Of a stretch of 33,755 nucleotides of DNA, positions 22,328 to 29,624 are shown in pieces. Both the position numbers and the translations under genes were made by a program. The notes under the pieces are model-generated. The model searched no databases. It was not told the origin of the DNA and saw only the letters and a list, made by a program, of their open reading frames with translations. The first letter of the stretch is position 1; every line of letters starts with the position of its first letter. Source of the stretch: Planotetraspora silvatica (GTDB lineage Bacteria; Actinomycetota; Actinomycetes; Streptosporangiales; Streptosporangiaceae); NCBI RefSeq assembly GCF_016863315.1, contig NZ_BOOQ01000064.1, positions 1 to 33,755 of the forward strand, in the 5' to 3' direction.

Positions 22328-23131
22328 TCAGAACGGGACGCGGGCGGTGGTCACGGGGGCGGCCATGTCGTGGTCGCCGGTGACGACCGCGGCGGGAGGG
22401 GTGTCGGCGCGTCCGGAGAGGCCGCGCAGGTATTCGATGGTGTCCAGCCGGACGGTCGTGTCCGGGGTGCCGTCGCCGATCTCGAAGGTGCCGCCCGCCG
22501 GACCGGTCAGTTCGAGCGTCACCGGGTGCCCGGTCCAGCGGGCGTGCAGGTCGCGCAGGACCTGCTCGACGACGAGCCGGTCGTGGGCGCCGGTCTCCAG
22601 CGGCCGGCCGATGGCCCGGCTGATGTCGTCGCGGTGCATCCACAGGTCTCGCGGGAGGAACACGTCGTAGACCTCGGCGAGGGAGAGCCGGAAGGCGCCG
22701 AAGTGGCCGTCCTCGGAGGGGAAGGTCATGCGGCGGACCAGGGCGGGGCGGCGGCGCATGACCAGGTTGGCCTGGGGCCACAGTGTCAGGAAGCGCTCGA
22801 TCACTTCCTGGCGAGACCTGCCCGCGTGGAGCGCGGCCCCGAATCGCATGTGAGCGTCCAGCTGCCGCAGTTCCGGATAGGCTCTGGCCGCCTTGCGGTC
22901 GCGCAGCAGGAACAGCCAGGGCCGGATCTGCTCTTCGGCCTGGGAGATCAGGTGGCGGACGATGTCGCCGACGGTCCAGGCGTCGCAGACGGTGGGCTTG
23001 TCCCAGTCGGCCGGAGTCAGGTCGGCCAGGAGGCCGTCCCAGGTTGCGAGTTCCGCCGCTCGCAGTTCGTAGGCGTCTGCCGGACTCGTCATCGGGACGG
23101 CCCCGACGTTTATTGCGGCCTCTGCTGTCAT
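22328..23131 (-). CDS. Mycothiol-dependent maleylpyruvate isomerase-family protein
   Basis: Cytoplasmic protein of 267 residues with an N-terminal DinB-like helical bundle that in this family binds a metal through three histidines and uses mycothiol as cofactor. Key segments are TVCDAWTVGDIVRHLISQAEE (about 46-66) and VFLPRDLWMHRDDISRAIGRP (about 150-170), which carry the probable metal-ligand histidines. A C-terminal beta domain (about 185-267) is typical of the TIGR03083-like group. The ATG has GGAGGAGG upstream and overlaps the TetR stop as ATGA, so both are one operon. Function likely in detoxification or thiol metabolism; the true substrate is unknown. Confidence 0.85.
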   Translation of the reverse strand: MTAEAAINVGAVPMTSPADAYELRAAELATWDGLLADLTPADWDKPTVCDAWTVGDIVRHLISQAEEQIRPWLFLLRDRKAARAYPELRQLDAHMRFGAALHAGRSRQEVIERFLTLWPQANLVMRRRPALVRRMTFPSEDGHFGAFRLSLAEVYDVFLPRDLWMHRDDISRAIGRPLETGAHDRLVVEQVLRDLHARWTGHPVTLELTGPAGGTFEIGDGTPDTTVRLDTIEYLRGLSGRADTPPAAVVTGDHDMAAPVTTARVPF

Positions 23132-23751
23132 GGCTGGTCGCCTCCTCCGTGAGGTGCGTAGTGGGTGAAGAACAGGTCCAGGACGGTGGGCGCCAGCCGC
23201 TCGAAGCGGCCCTCGCCGACCGGGGCGTCCGGTTCGTTGGACATCTGCTGGCTGACGACTCCGGCCACCAGGGTGTTCAGCAGCGCGACTCCCTCGTCGG
23301 TGGCGGCGCCGGGGTGCAGACGACGGGCGGCGACGGCGCTCTCCAGGATGGCTCGCACCTCGGTGACGTTGTCCACGGCAGGAGCGAAGGACTCCGCGGA
23401 CGGTGCGAAACCGGGAACCGGCCGCCAGAACAGCAACTGCGCGCGCACCGGATTGCGCCGCGTCCACTCGATCAACTTCAATGCGCCGACCCGCACTCGA
23501 TCGAGCACGTCCAACCCGGCCGTGGCCTTGTGCAGGGTCTCGTTGAGGTCGCGGGCACTCTGACCGAACAGCGCATCGTAGACCGCCGTCTTCGACGGGA
23601 AGTACTGATACAGCGAGGGTGTCCGCATCCCCATTCGCCGTGCCACCTCGGCCAGGCTCAGCGCGGCGACACCTTCTTCCGCCATGACCTCCACTGACAG
23701 GTCGAGGATCTCGCTGATGGTCTCTTCGCGCCTGCGTGCCCGCCGGTCCAC
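23128..23751 (-). CDS. TetR-family transcriptional regulator
   Basis: Repressor of 207 residues. The helix-turn-helix is at about residues 10-55 (ILDLSVEVMAEEGVAALSLAEVARRMGMRTPSLYQYFPSKTAVYDALF), followed by an all-helical ligand-binding domain ending LFFTHYAPHGGGDQP. Initiates at GTG 23751 with GGAGAG upstream. It is the first gene of a two-gene operon with the mycothiol-type enzyme. A near-perfect 21-bp dyad lies 33-53 bp upstream, between the -35 and -10 regions, and should be its own operator. Confidence 0.9.
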   Translation of the reverse strand: MDRRARRREETISEILDLSVEVMAEEGVAALSLAEVARRMGMRTPSLYQYFPSKTAVYDALFGQSARDLNETLHKATAGLDVLDRVRVGALKLIEWTRRNPVRAQLLFWRPVPGFAPSAESFAPAVDNVTEVRAILESAVAARRLHPGAATDEGVALLNTLVAGVVSQQMSNEPDAPVGEGRFERLAPTVLDLFFTHYAPHGGGDQP

Positions 23752-23783
23752 GTCTCTCCTCCTTCGCTCTACATGCTCAAGGA

Positions 23784-23809
23784 TTCACTAATGCCATTAG
23801 GGAAGTCAA
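23784..23809 (-). promoter_or_regulatory. TetR-type operator overlapping promoter
   Basis: CTAATG-C-CATTAG (23788-23800) is a perfect palindrome, extended by TTC/GAA (23784-23786, 23802-23804) with one mismatch. On the minus strand TTGACT (23809-23804) is a plausible -35 and the dyad occupies the spacer. The rest of the 300-bp gap (23810-24049) shows no clear element. Confidence 0.65.
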
Positions 23810-24036
23810 TGATGGATAGGTAATCCTAGCTCCCGATGCCACCGCTGCTCTGCCGTGGATCACGGTTGCCGGGTCGCCCGGCAGTCCGACTTGTTGATGG
23901 ACCTGGGGGAGCGGGACCACCGAATCAGGATGTGCCGGCGCCGGCCACTGGGGCGACAGCCGCGATGAAATCGCGGGCCACAAGAGCCTCGCTTGCGAAC
24001 GCGGAAAGTCGGCCCGCGCGCCGGACGGCCGATCGA

Positions 24037-24051
24037 ACGTTCCCCCGTGTC
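24037..24051 (+). repeat. 15-bp direct repeat, copy 1
   Basis: ACGTTCCCCCGTGTC, preceded by GGCCGATCGA, occurs at the 3' end of the XRE gene (its stop codon overlaps). The same 15 bases, preceded by GGCCGAAAG, occur at 24755-24769. The copies flank the XRE gene and the PLA2 promoter. Confidence 0.6.
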
Positions 24052-24493
24052 AGGAGGCGTCGTCGGGAGCGATGCCCGGCAGTCCTTCGAGTTCGCGCAC
24101 CCGCTCGACCATGTCGGTGATCGCGTCCAGGCTCTTGGGGGACAACCCGGAGGCGCGCAGCGCGATCTGCCGGACCGAGGAGTCGCGCAGGGCGCTGAGC
24201 AGTTGGAGCTCGGCGTCGATCTGCTCGGTCGCCGCGTCGTCGAAGAAGTACGCGGGCGGCACGCCGAAGAAGCCGGCCAGGGCTTCCAAGTGTCGTTTGG
24301 TCGGGTTGTCGCGTATGCCCTTGCGCAGTTGCCAGACGTAGGTGGCCGAGATCGTCGGGCCGCCGCTCTCGCGCACGGCTTCGGCGACATCTTCGAGGCT
24401 GTACTCCCCGCCGCCGCGCGGGCGCACGGTGGCGAACAGGTGGTTCAGCTTGTCCGCCAGTGTCCGCTCGGTGCGCGGTTCGGCGTCGGCCAT
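24050..24493 (-). CDS. XRE-family helix-turn-helix regulator, 147 aa
   Basis: Small regulator with an N-terminal XRE domain (about residues 10-75: LADKLNHLFATVRPRGGGEYSLEDVAEAVRESGGPTISATYVWQLRKGIRDNPTKRHLEALAGFFGVPPAYF) and a helical C-terminal part ending MVERVRELEGLPGIAPDDAS. The shape, with GVPPAYFFDD after the HTH, matches actinobacterial regulators that often sit next to ImmA/IrrE-type peptidases and MAB_1171c-type membrane proteins; both are encoded about 1-3 kb away here. Start at ATG 24493 has GGGGAGGAAG upstream; an ATG eight codons earlier is unlikely. The divergent neighbour is the secreted PLA2 gene, which it may control. Confidence 0.87.
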   Translation of the reverse strand: MADAEPRTERTLADKLNHLFATVRPRGGGEYSLEDVAEAVRESGGPTISATYVWQLRKGIRDNPTKRHLEALAGFFGVPPAYFFDDAATEQIDAELQLLSALRDSSVRQIALRASGLSPKSLDAITDMVERVRELEGLPGIAPDDAS

Positions 24494-24592
24494 CGATCTT
24501 CCTCCCCGTGCGCTCACCGTGGTGGACCCTGCTCGGCACTCCCAGCTTACCAGCCAGAGTAAATGGCGTCCCCCGTCATGGATTCATGGTAG

Positions 24593-24621
24593 TTGACACT
24601 CATTTAATCTCGGTTTAAATT
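24593..24621 (+). promoter_or_regulatory. Strong housekeeping-type promoter for PLA2 gene
   Basis: TTGACA (24593-24598), exactly 17 bp, TAAATT (24616-24621). This is the best consensus promoter in the window, and reads toward the phospholipase gene at 24795. Confidence 0.72.
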
Positions 24622-24754
24622 CACAGCGTCTACATCAACTGAGATAAACGCGAGGCTGTCGAGCGCATCACATCGGGCCATCCACACAGCAGATGTGCGG
24701 TGCTCGCGTTCGTCGAAATCTCCCGCACGAGCCGCCGAGCCGGGCGGCCGAAAG

Positions 24755-24769
24755 ACGTTCCCCCGTGTC
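24755..24769 (+). repeat. 15-bp direct repeat, copy 2
   Basis: Second copy of ACGTTCCCCCGTGTC, 13 bp before the GAAAGGAA ribosome site of the PLA2 gene. Confidence 0.6.
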
Positions 24770-24794
24770 CTTCGCACCCCCCGAAAGGAAACAC

Positions 24795-25448
24795 ATGAGA
24801 ATGCGCACCGGCGTCGCCGGGCTCGCCGTCGCCGCCGCGGCACTGGGAGCCATGGTCGCGATCTCGCCCGCCGCCTCCGCGGACCCGATCCTGAGCGCGA
24901 CCGCGCTCAGGGCGAAGACCGACCAGTACCTCTTCAGCATCTCGATCGGCACATTCCTCACCAACCGGGGCTACAAGTACTACATCACCCAACTCGACTG
25001 GAGCTCCGACGGCTGCTCGACCCCGGGCCTGAAGGTGAACAAGCCAGGCGGATTCAACTTCTTACCCTCGTGCCAGCGTCACGACTTCGGCTACCGCAAT
25101 TACAAGAAGCAGAGCAGGTTCAGCGAGCCCAACCGTGCGCGCATCGACAGCAATTTCAAAAAGGACATGTACAACGTCTGCAACGGCTACAGCGGACTCC
25201 TGTCGGCATTAGGTGTGGCGTGCCGCCGATATGCCGACGTCTATTACAACGGGGTGCGCATCTTCGGCAACGCGTCCGCACCCGCCGACGGGTCCCCCAC
25301 CGCACCCCCCACCGCGCCCGTGACCGACGGCGACATCCGGGTCGACGCCACCGAGATGGCAGCTGTGGATCTGGAGATGGCCGCCGCGCTGGCCGAACTG
25401 GGCATGACGCCGGACGAGGTCGAGGCGGCCGGCACTCCCGTGGAGTAG
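24795..25448 (+). CDS. Secreted prokaryotic phospholipase A2
   Basis: Secreted lipid-hydrolysing enzyme of 217 residues that would release the sn-2 acyl chain of phospholipids. A signal peptide (1-29, cleavage after ASA) is followed by the actinomycete PLA2 fold: SDGCSTPG with Asp72 near the calcium site, SCQRHDFGYRNY with the catalytic His96-Asp97 pair, and four cysteines (74, 93, 129, 143) able to form two disulfides. Beyond the normal end (about residue 160) there is a Pro/Thr-rich linker and an acidic helical tail of about 40 residues (VDATEMAAVDLEMAAALAELGMTPDEVEA). Such a tail is not part of the classic S. violaceoruber enzyme and may be a propeptide or interaction segment. Start chosen for GAAAGGAA upstream. 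Convergent with the MAB_1171c-type gene. Confidence 0.9.
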   Translation: MRMRTGVAGLAVAAAALGAMVAISPAASADPILSATALRAKTDQYLFSISIGTFLTNRGYKYYITQLDWSSDGCSTPGLKVNKPGGFNFLPSCQRHDFGYRNYKKQSRFSEPNRARIDSNFKKDMYNVCNGYSGLLSALGVACRRYADVYYNGVRIFGNASAPADGSPTAPPTAPVTDGDIRVDATEMAAVDLEMAAALAELGMTPDEVEAAGTPVE

Positions 25449-25461
25449 CGAGCCACCCCGA

Positions 25462-26661
25462 TCAGTACGTCCATTTGCGGCGGCGGTAGGCGCGGGCGAC
25501 ATCCCGGAGGAAGACGATGTCGCTGTCGAGGTCGCCGCCGCCGTGCACGGCGGGCGGCGCCGGTGAGCCCGACGGGCGGGCGCCGCCCGCCTTGGCGCGC
25601 AAGGCGGCGCTCAGGGTGGCCGCCTCGACGAGTGCGTCCAGCTTGGGGCCGGTCAGGCCGCTCGCGGCGGCCTCGCCGCAGGTGGCGGCGACCGTCTGAG
25701 CGTCGAGGTAGCGCAGCAGGGTCAGCCGGCCGTCGCGGATCTCGATGACCCGCCGGTACAGGCGCAGGCTGAGATTGCGGGGCCAGAGCATCTCGACGAG
25801 CCGCGAAGCCGGCGGCGCGAGCGCGATGTGGGGAACGGCTCGATACAGCGCGACCCACAGCGGACGCAGCCCGTGGTAGCTGCGGTATTGCTGGAGCCAG
25901 CCCAGCATCTGCGGCAGGCGCACCCGCGGCCCCCACACCGGCATGGTGAAGCCTGCCACGATGAGGACGTGCGCGAGCGGCGGCAGGAACTTGTCCACGT
26001 AGGCGCTGACAGCGTGGTCCAGGTACGGGGCTCGGAACCTGTGCTGCAGGAAGAAGAACATCTTGTGCACGTGGTAGGCGAGGGCGTCGACCGTGCCGAC
26101 GACCGCGATGCGAACACCCCATCGCAGTGTGGGGCCGGCCGCCAGGTTGGCGTAACGCCAGCCGAGGCGTATCCAGCCCACACAGACCGGGGCCAGTTCG
26201 GCCAGATAGACGAGCCAGTATTCGAGGACCCAGGGCGTGGCGGCATAACGTTCGGCGAAGCGCACGTCGTCGACCGGGGTGTGGGCGAGCACGAAGAAGA
26301 CGGTCATCGCCGCCACGCCGGCCACCGTCCACCACGCGTGCCGCAGGGACCGCGCTCTCGCCACCTCCGGTGGGTGATTCATGTAGGACAGCAACATCTG
26401 CAGTGACCAGATGACCAGCAGCATGCTGACGTGGCAGAGCAGGCGCGCGAGATTGGGCACGCCGGTGAACCTGCCGATCGCCGCGTAGGCCACCGGCGCG
26501 TTGGCGGTCTGGGAAAGGGCGAGGCCGCTGAGCGCGAGCAGGACCGCCGTCCTCATGGGATCGCGCGGGAGCCGGCGGGTGGAGATGATCCGCCACGCCA
26601 GCAAAACCCAGGTCAGGACGGCGGGTCCGTACAGACGGAGCCACTCGCCCCATACGCTCAT
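25462..26661 (-). CDS. MAB_1171c-type (DUF6545) seven-helix membrane protein
   Basis: Polytopic membrane protein of 399 residues. Seven hydrophobic segments fall within about residues 10-250 (for example VLTWVLLAW, TAVLLALSGLALSQTANAPV, LLCHVSMLLVIWSLQML, WWTVAGVAAMTVFFVL, WLVYLAELAPVCVGWIRL, GVRIAVVGTVDALAYHVHKMFFF, LAHVLIVAGFTMPVW), followed by a cytoplasmic C-terminal domain of about 150 residues that includes LYRRVIEIRDGRLTLLRYLD. This layout matches the actinobacterial MAB_1171c group, labelled a putative transporter, but a receptor role is equally possible. Its ATG overlaps the stop of the metallopeptidase gene (TGATG), so the two are coupled. Known association with ImmA/IrrE-like proteins and XRE regulators supports a signalling unit. 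Confidence 0.82.
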   Translation of the reverse strand: MSVWGEWLRLYGPAVLTWVLLAWRIISTRRLPRDPMRTAVLLALSGLALSQTANAPVAYAAIGRFTGVPNLARLLCHVSMLLVIWSLQMLLSYMNHPPEVARARSLRHAWWTVAGVAAMTVFFVLAHTPVDDVRFAERYAATPWVLEYWLVYLAELAPVCVGWIRLGWRYANLAAGPTLRWGVRIAVVGTVDALAYHVHKMFFFLQHRFRAPYLDHAVSAYVDKFLPPLAHVLIVAGFTMPVWGPRVRLPQMLGWLQQYRSYHGLRPLWVALYRAVPHIALAPPASRLVEMLWPRNLSLRLYRRVIEIRDGRLTLLRYLDAQTVAATCGEAAASGLTGPKLDALVEAATLSAALRAKAGGARPSGSPAPPAVHGGGDLDSDIVFLRDVARAYRRRKWTY

Positions 26662-27197
26662 CAGGTCTCGGGGCCGGGGGGCTGCTCGGACCACTCCAGC
26701 GCCGCCTGCAGCCGCTCGGAGATCGCTCCACCACGCGTCGAGGTCACCGACCCCGCATGTGCCCGCTGCCAGATGAGCGAGGCGAGCAGTTCAGCCTCCT
26801 GCTCCTCGACGGCCGAGTAGCCCGAGCGCCGCAGGACTCTGCGGACCATCTCCGGATCCAGGTGGGGCAACAGCCAGCGGGTGTCCTCCTCGGCCGACTG
26901 CGGCACCCGGTAGTGGTCGCAGAGGATATGGCTGAGTTCGTGCAGGATGATGTGTTCCTGGTGCGGCATCGTGGTCGCCTGCTCGTAGAAGATCACGTCG
27001 GCCGACTCGGTGGCCACCCACAGCCCGTAGACGCCGGCGCCGCCGGTCAGGGGCCGCAGATGGATGGGCCGCCCACGTTGCTCGGCCACGACCGCGCACA
27101 ACCGCCGCACATCGAAGGGCACAGGAAGGGGCAGTTGCCGAACTCGGACCTCGCACTCGCGACGTAATCGCTTGAGCGTGCTCCCGTCGTGGCTCAC
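26661..27197 (-). CDS. ImmA/IrrE-family metallo-endopeptidase
   Basis: Cytoplasmic zinc protease-like protein of 178 residues. The zinc motif HELSH (residues 86-90) sits in HIILHELSHILCDH, and the downstream EEQEAELLASLIW helix supplies the usual third ligand region. The fold of this family in ImmA and IrrE/PprI cleaves an XRE-type repressor in response to DNA damage or other stress. The start GTG 27197 has AAGGG 8 nt upstream. It is transcribed into the membrane-protein gene, and an XRE gene lies about 2.2 kb further downstream, so a protease-repressor pair is a reasonable hypothesis that is not shown by the sequence. Confidence 0.85.
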   Translation of the reverse strand: MSHDGSTLKRLRRECEVRVRQLPLPVPFDVRRLCAVVAEQRGRPIHLRPLTGGAGVYGLWVATESADVIFYEQATTMPHQEHIILHELSHILCDHYRVPQSAEEDTRWLLPHLDPEMVRRVLRRSGYSAVEEQEAELLASLIWQRAHAGSVTSTRGGAISERLQAALEWSEQPPGPET

Positions 27198-27637
27198 AAC
27201 TGCGCCCTTGAGGAGACAGAACAGCGGCCCCGATGGTCACGGCCCATCCCGGCCGTCATGCGAGTCATCTGCCCTCCCGCGTCAACCACGCAGCGCAAGA
27301 ATTCACATATGGAAGATCGTATTCAGGACGCGAACAGCATGATCGGCGGGCACCGAGCAGCCCTCCCAGGCGGGTTCCGGAGCCGGGCAGCTCCGGCGGT
27401 GGCTGATCGGGCGGGGATGCCGCTTTCCGGATGGATGGGCATGGCCCGCGGCCCGAGCGTGTCGAAGTGGCGGTGATCTCGCAATCATCGCCGGGTGGGA
27501 AGGAAGCGGCAAGGAGTTTCCCGGCAATTAGCCTGAAATATCGGTCGAAAATGCGCTTGGTGGTTTGGCGTTGCCGGCGGCGCGTCCGGGTTCATCCGCG
27601 GCATCTGAATATCACCCACGCGGGTCGGATACCGCCG
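27198..27637. other. Gap between metallopeptidase gene and gvpK
   Basis: About 440 bp without a supported gene; small open frames lack ribosome sites and show no family signal. It contains two hairpins, CCGGAGC-N6-GCTCCGG (27377-27396) and a 9-bp stem at 27469-27492. It should hold the end of the gas-vesicle transcript and the promoter of the metallopeptidase operon, but I see no clear -10/-35 pair. Confidence 0.5.
27469..27492 (-). terminator. Hairpin downstream of gvpK
   Basis: GGCGGTGAT (27469-27477), 6-nt loop, ATCATCGCC (27484-27492): nine pairs including one G-U. It lies about 145 bp beyond the gvpK stop and may end the gas-vesicle operon; no T-run is present. Confidence 0.35.
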
Positions 27638-27976
27638 TCATCGATCCGTGGGAAGCAGGGTTCCGAGGGGCCCGAGGTCGAGATTGAGGTCGGCGGGCGA
27701 CAGGCCGAAGCGCTCGCACAGCTCGGTCATCGCCTCCTCCAGGCGCATCAGGGTGAGCCCCAGGGTCTCGACCTGCTCCTCGGTCAGGTCACCCTCACCC
27801 ATCCGCCGGATGCACTGCCGCTCGACGAGCTGGCGCACCAGCTCCACGAGCGTCAGGACAAGGCGGCTCAGGTCACGCTCGACCGCCTCGGGATCGGTGT
27901 TGAGGCGCCACCGGTCCGAACGTACGGTGTCCCGGCCGGGCCTGTCGGCGGCGTCGTCACCGCCAGGACGGCTCAT
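27638..27976 (-). CDS. gvpK: Gas vesicle protein GvpK
   Basis: Conserved gas-vesicle assembly protein of 112 residues. The central part RLNTDPEAVERDLSRLVLTLVELVRQLVERQCIRRMGEGDLTEEQVETLGLTLMRLEEAM is the typical GvpK core, entirely helical, found in all gas-vesicle clusters. The ATG at 27976 has GGAGGCGG upstream and overlaps the gvpS end by 20 bp. It is the last gene of the operon. Its role is in vesicle growth or maturation; the exact mechanism is not known. Confidence 0.92.
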   Translation of the reverse strand: MSRPGGDDAADRPGRDTVRSDRWRLNTDPEAVERDLSRLVLTLVELVRQLVERQCIRRMGEGDLTEEQVETLGLTLMRLEEAMTELCERFGLSPADLNLDLGPLGTLLPTDR

Positions 27977-28199
27977 AATCCGCCTCCGTCTCCGTCTCAT
28001 CGGGGGCCCGCACGGACGCGATCAACGCCCGCAGCGAGATGCGGACGAGCTCGATGTCGGCGATGGACAACACGAGTTCCCCGGTCACGACGACCCCGCC
28101 CGCGAGCAGTCTGTCGAGAAGATCCACGAGGGCTATGCGCTCCGGCGGCAGGCGGCCCTCCTCGGCCAGGGCGGCGCCTCGGCGGATGTCCGGTGTCAC
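27957..28199 (-). CDS. gvpS: GvpA-family minor gas vesicle protein GvpS
   Basis: Small 80-residue GvpA-type protein. The core LVDLLDRLLAGGVVVTGELVLSIADIELVRISLRALIAS follows the helix-strand-strand-helix pattern of vesicle wall proteins. The short charged C-terminus (ETETEADYEPSWR) and position after gvpL and before gvpK identify it as the S-type minor protein. It starts with GTG overlapping the gvpL stop (GTGA). Probably involved in nucleating or shaping the shell rather than forming the bulk of it. Confidence 0.85.
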   Translation of the reverse strand: MTPDIRRGAALAEEGRLPPERIALVDLLDRLLAGGVVVTGELVLSIADIELVRISLRALIASVRAPDETETEADYEPSWR

Positions 28200-29113
28200 C
28201 GCGCGCCTCCCTCCCGACCTCCCGTCTCGAGTTCCACCGCGGTGAAGGAGTAGGGCGCCCAGGGACCGGTGAGCTCCACGTCCATGGCCACGTCCATGAC
28301 TTCGCCCAGCACGCCCATGCCGGCGCCGTGACCGGCGCCCGGCCCGGGGCCTGTTTCCGTACCGGTGCCCGTTCCCGGACCGGCTCCCGCCGCGGCCTCG
28401 CGGAAGGCCGCGACGGCCGCGGCGAACTCCGTGCTCCGCTCCTCTTCCACGAGATAGGCGCCGTTGAGGACCATCCACTCCTTGCGGCCGGACAGCTGCG
28501 GGTCCTGCGGGCGATGCCGGCGGCCGGCCACGGCGATCTCTCCCAGCGCGGCGTGAAGTCGCTCGGCACACGCGACCGCGTGGCGCCACAGGTCCTCACG
28601 GCTGCGCAGGTTCGCCTTGCGGCGCTGGAGATAGGCCGTTCCGGGACGGGCGGCCCTCTGCCCGACTGAAGTCTCACGCTCGGCAGCACCGCCGGGGCCG
28701 GCGTGGGACGCCGATTCCGGATCGACGTACGCCTTGACACCCCACTCCCGCCGGCCCGCGACACGTGACAGGACCGCGAGGAAGTCGTCGTGCCGCCGAG
28801 CGAGCAGTGCCCGGATCTGTTCCTCATCGCTGTAGACGGTCACCAGTCGCACCGGTGCCGTCGGCCCCGCCTCCGCCACACCCTCGACGACCCGGTGGTG
28901 GGCCCTGGCCACCTCGCCGACCCAGTCCAGGTCCTCCAGCAGGTGTCCCAGCGGCTCCTCGCCGAACTGATCCAGCGGAACGGTGCTCACGTAAGCCGCC
29001 AGATCTCCGCGGCTGATCTTGCGCACGGGCGCGTCGAGAACCCCTCGCAGCCTCAGGCACGCCTCGCCCGCCTCGCTGGTCACGGCGTACAGGTAGATGC
29101 CGGAGTCAGCCAC
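28196..29113 (-). CDS. gvpL: Gas vesicle protein GvpL (GvpF/L family)
   Basis: GvpF/L-family protein of 305 residues needed for vesicle nucleation or assembly. The family start is seen in GIYLYAV, and the segments LLEDLDWVGEVARAHHRVVEG, PTAPVRLVTVYSDEEQIRALL and KEWMVLNGAYLVEEERSTEF are characteristic. A Gly/Pro/Thr-rich low-complexity insert (about residues 240-260) precedes the conserved final segment GPWAPYSFTAVELE. I start at GTG 29113, preceded by GGGAG at 7 nt; it overlaps the gvpJ end by 8 bp. Longer frames read through gvpJ and are shadows. Confidence 0.9.
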   Translation of the reverse strand: MADSGIYLYAVTSEAGEACLRLRGVLDAPVRKISRGDLAAYVSTVPLDQFGEEPLGHLLEDLDWVGEVARAHHRVVEGVAEAGPTAPVRLVTVYSDEEQIRALLARRHDDFLAVLSRVAGRREWGVKAYVDPESASHAGPGGAAERETSVGQRAARPGTAYLQRRKANLRSREDLWRHAVACAERLHAALGEIAVAGRRHRPQDPQLSGRKEWMVLNGAYLVEEERSTEFAAAVAAFREAAAGAGPGTGTGTETGPGPGAGHGAGMGVLGEVMDVAMDVELTGPWAPYSFTAVELETGGREGGAR

Positions 29114-29624
29114 CGCGCCACTCCCATCCGCGCCCGTCCGCCTCGCGCCTCTCGGCCCCGCGCACGTTCCCTCCGCGCACGTCCGCTTCGCGCCTGACGG
29201 CTTCGCGCCTGACGGCTTCGCGTCTTTCCGCACGTCTCTCGATTTCTCGAGGACGCTGTTCGGGCACGCGCATCGGGAGACCCTGACGCTCGTCCAGACG
29301 CTCCTCGATCGCGGCCAGGCGGTCGCGGAGCCGGCGGTTCTCGTCGGCGAGCTCCCGGTTCTTGCCCGTCAGCCAGGGATCGTGCTCCCACCAGTCGATG
29401 CCGAGCTCTCGTGCCGTGTCCACCGACGCGATCAGCAGCCGGAGCTTGATCGTCAGCAGCTCTATGTCGAGCAGGTTGACCCGGATGTCGCCCGCGATCA
29501 CCACGCCCCTGTCGAGCACTCGCTCCAGGATGTCGCCCAGGTTGGAGGACTCGCGGCCGCCCATCATCGGCTGCATGGAGGAGGAGTCCCGCAGGACGGG
29601 CCTGGATCTGGCCGGATCCGTCAT
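29106..29624 (-). CDS. gvpJ: GvpA-family gas vesicle protein GvpJ with Arg/Glu-rich tail
   Basis: Minor shell protein of 172 residues. The GvpA-like core is at about residues 28-75 (NLGDILERVLDRGVVIAGDIRVNLLDIELLTIKLRLLIASVDTARELGIDWW), followed by a coiled-coil (NRELADENRRLRDRLAAIEERLDERQ). The last 50 residues are almost only Arg, Glu, Ala and Gly, generated partly by a 15-bp tandem DNA repeat (REAVR twice). The ATG overlaps the gvpO stop (ATGA) and has GGGGAGGG upstream. The tail length varies between species and may bind other assembly factors. Confidence 0.9.
   Translation of the reverse strand: MTDPARSRPVLRDSSSMQPMMGGRESSNLGDILERVLDRGVVIAGDIRVNLLDIELLTIKLRLLIASVDTARELGIDWWEHDPWLTGKNRELADENRRLRDRLAAIEERLDERQGLPMRVPEQRPREIERRAERREAVRREAVRREADVRGGNVRGAERREADGRGWEWRGG
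29186..29222 (+). repeat. 15-bp tandem repeat inside gvpJ tail
   Basis: CTTCGCGCCTGACGG occurs at 29186-29200 and 29201-29215, followed by a partial third copy (29216-29222). As a multiple of three it adds or removes five residues without a frameshift, so it could vary in length between strains. Confidence 0.75.

Larger units (their letters stand above)
24494..24794. other. Divergent region between XRE regulator and PLA2
   Basis: About 300 bp holding the strong PLA2 promoter (24593-24621), a small TTAC-N8-GTAA repeat (24547-24562) close to the XRE start, and the second copy of the 15-bp repeat (24755-24769). The PLA2 leader would be about 165 nt. Confidence 0.55.

Noticed and set aside
22202-23152. 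316-aa open frame opposite the mycothiol-type enzyme
   Set aside because: Low-complexity composition; antisense to a well-supported gene.
27189-27476. 95-aa frame between the metallopeptidase and gvpK
   Set aside because: No ribosome site, no recognisable motif, and it overlaps the metallopeptidase start.
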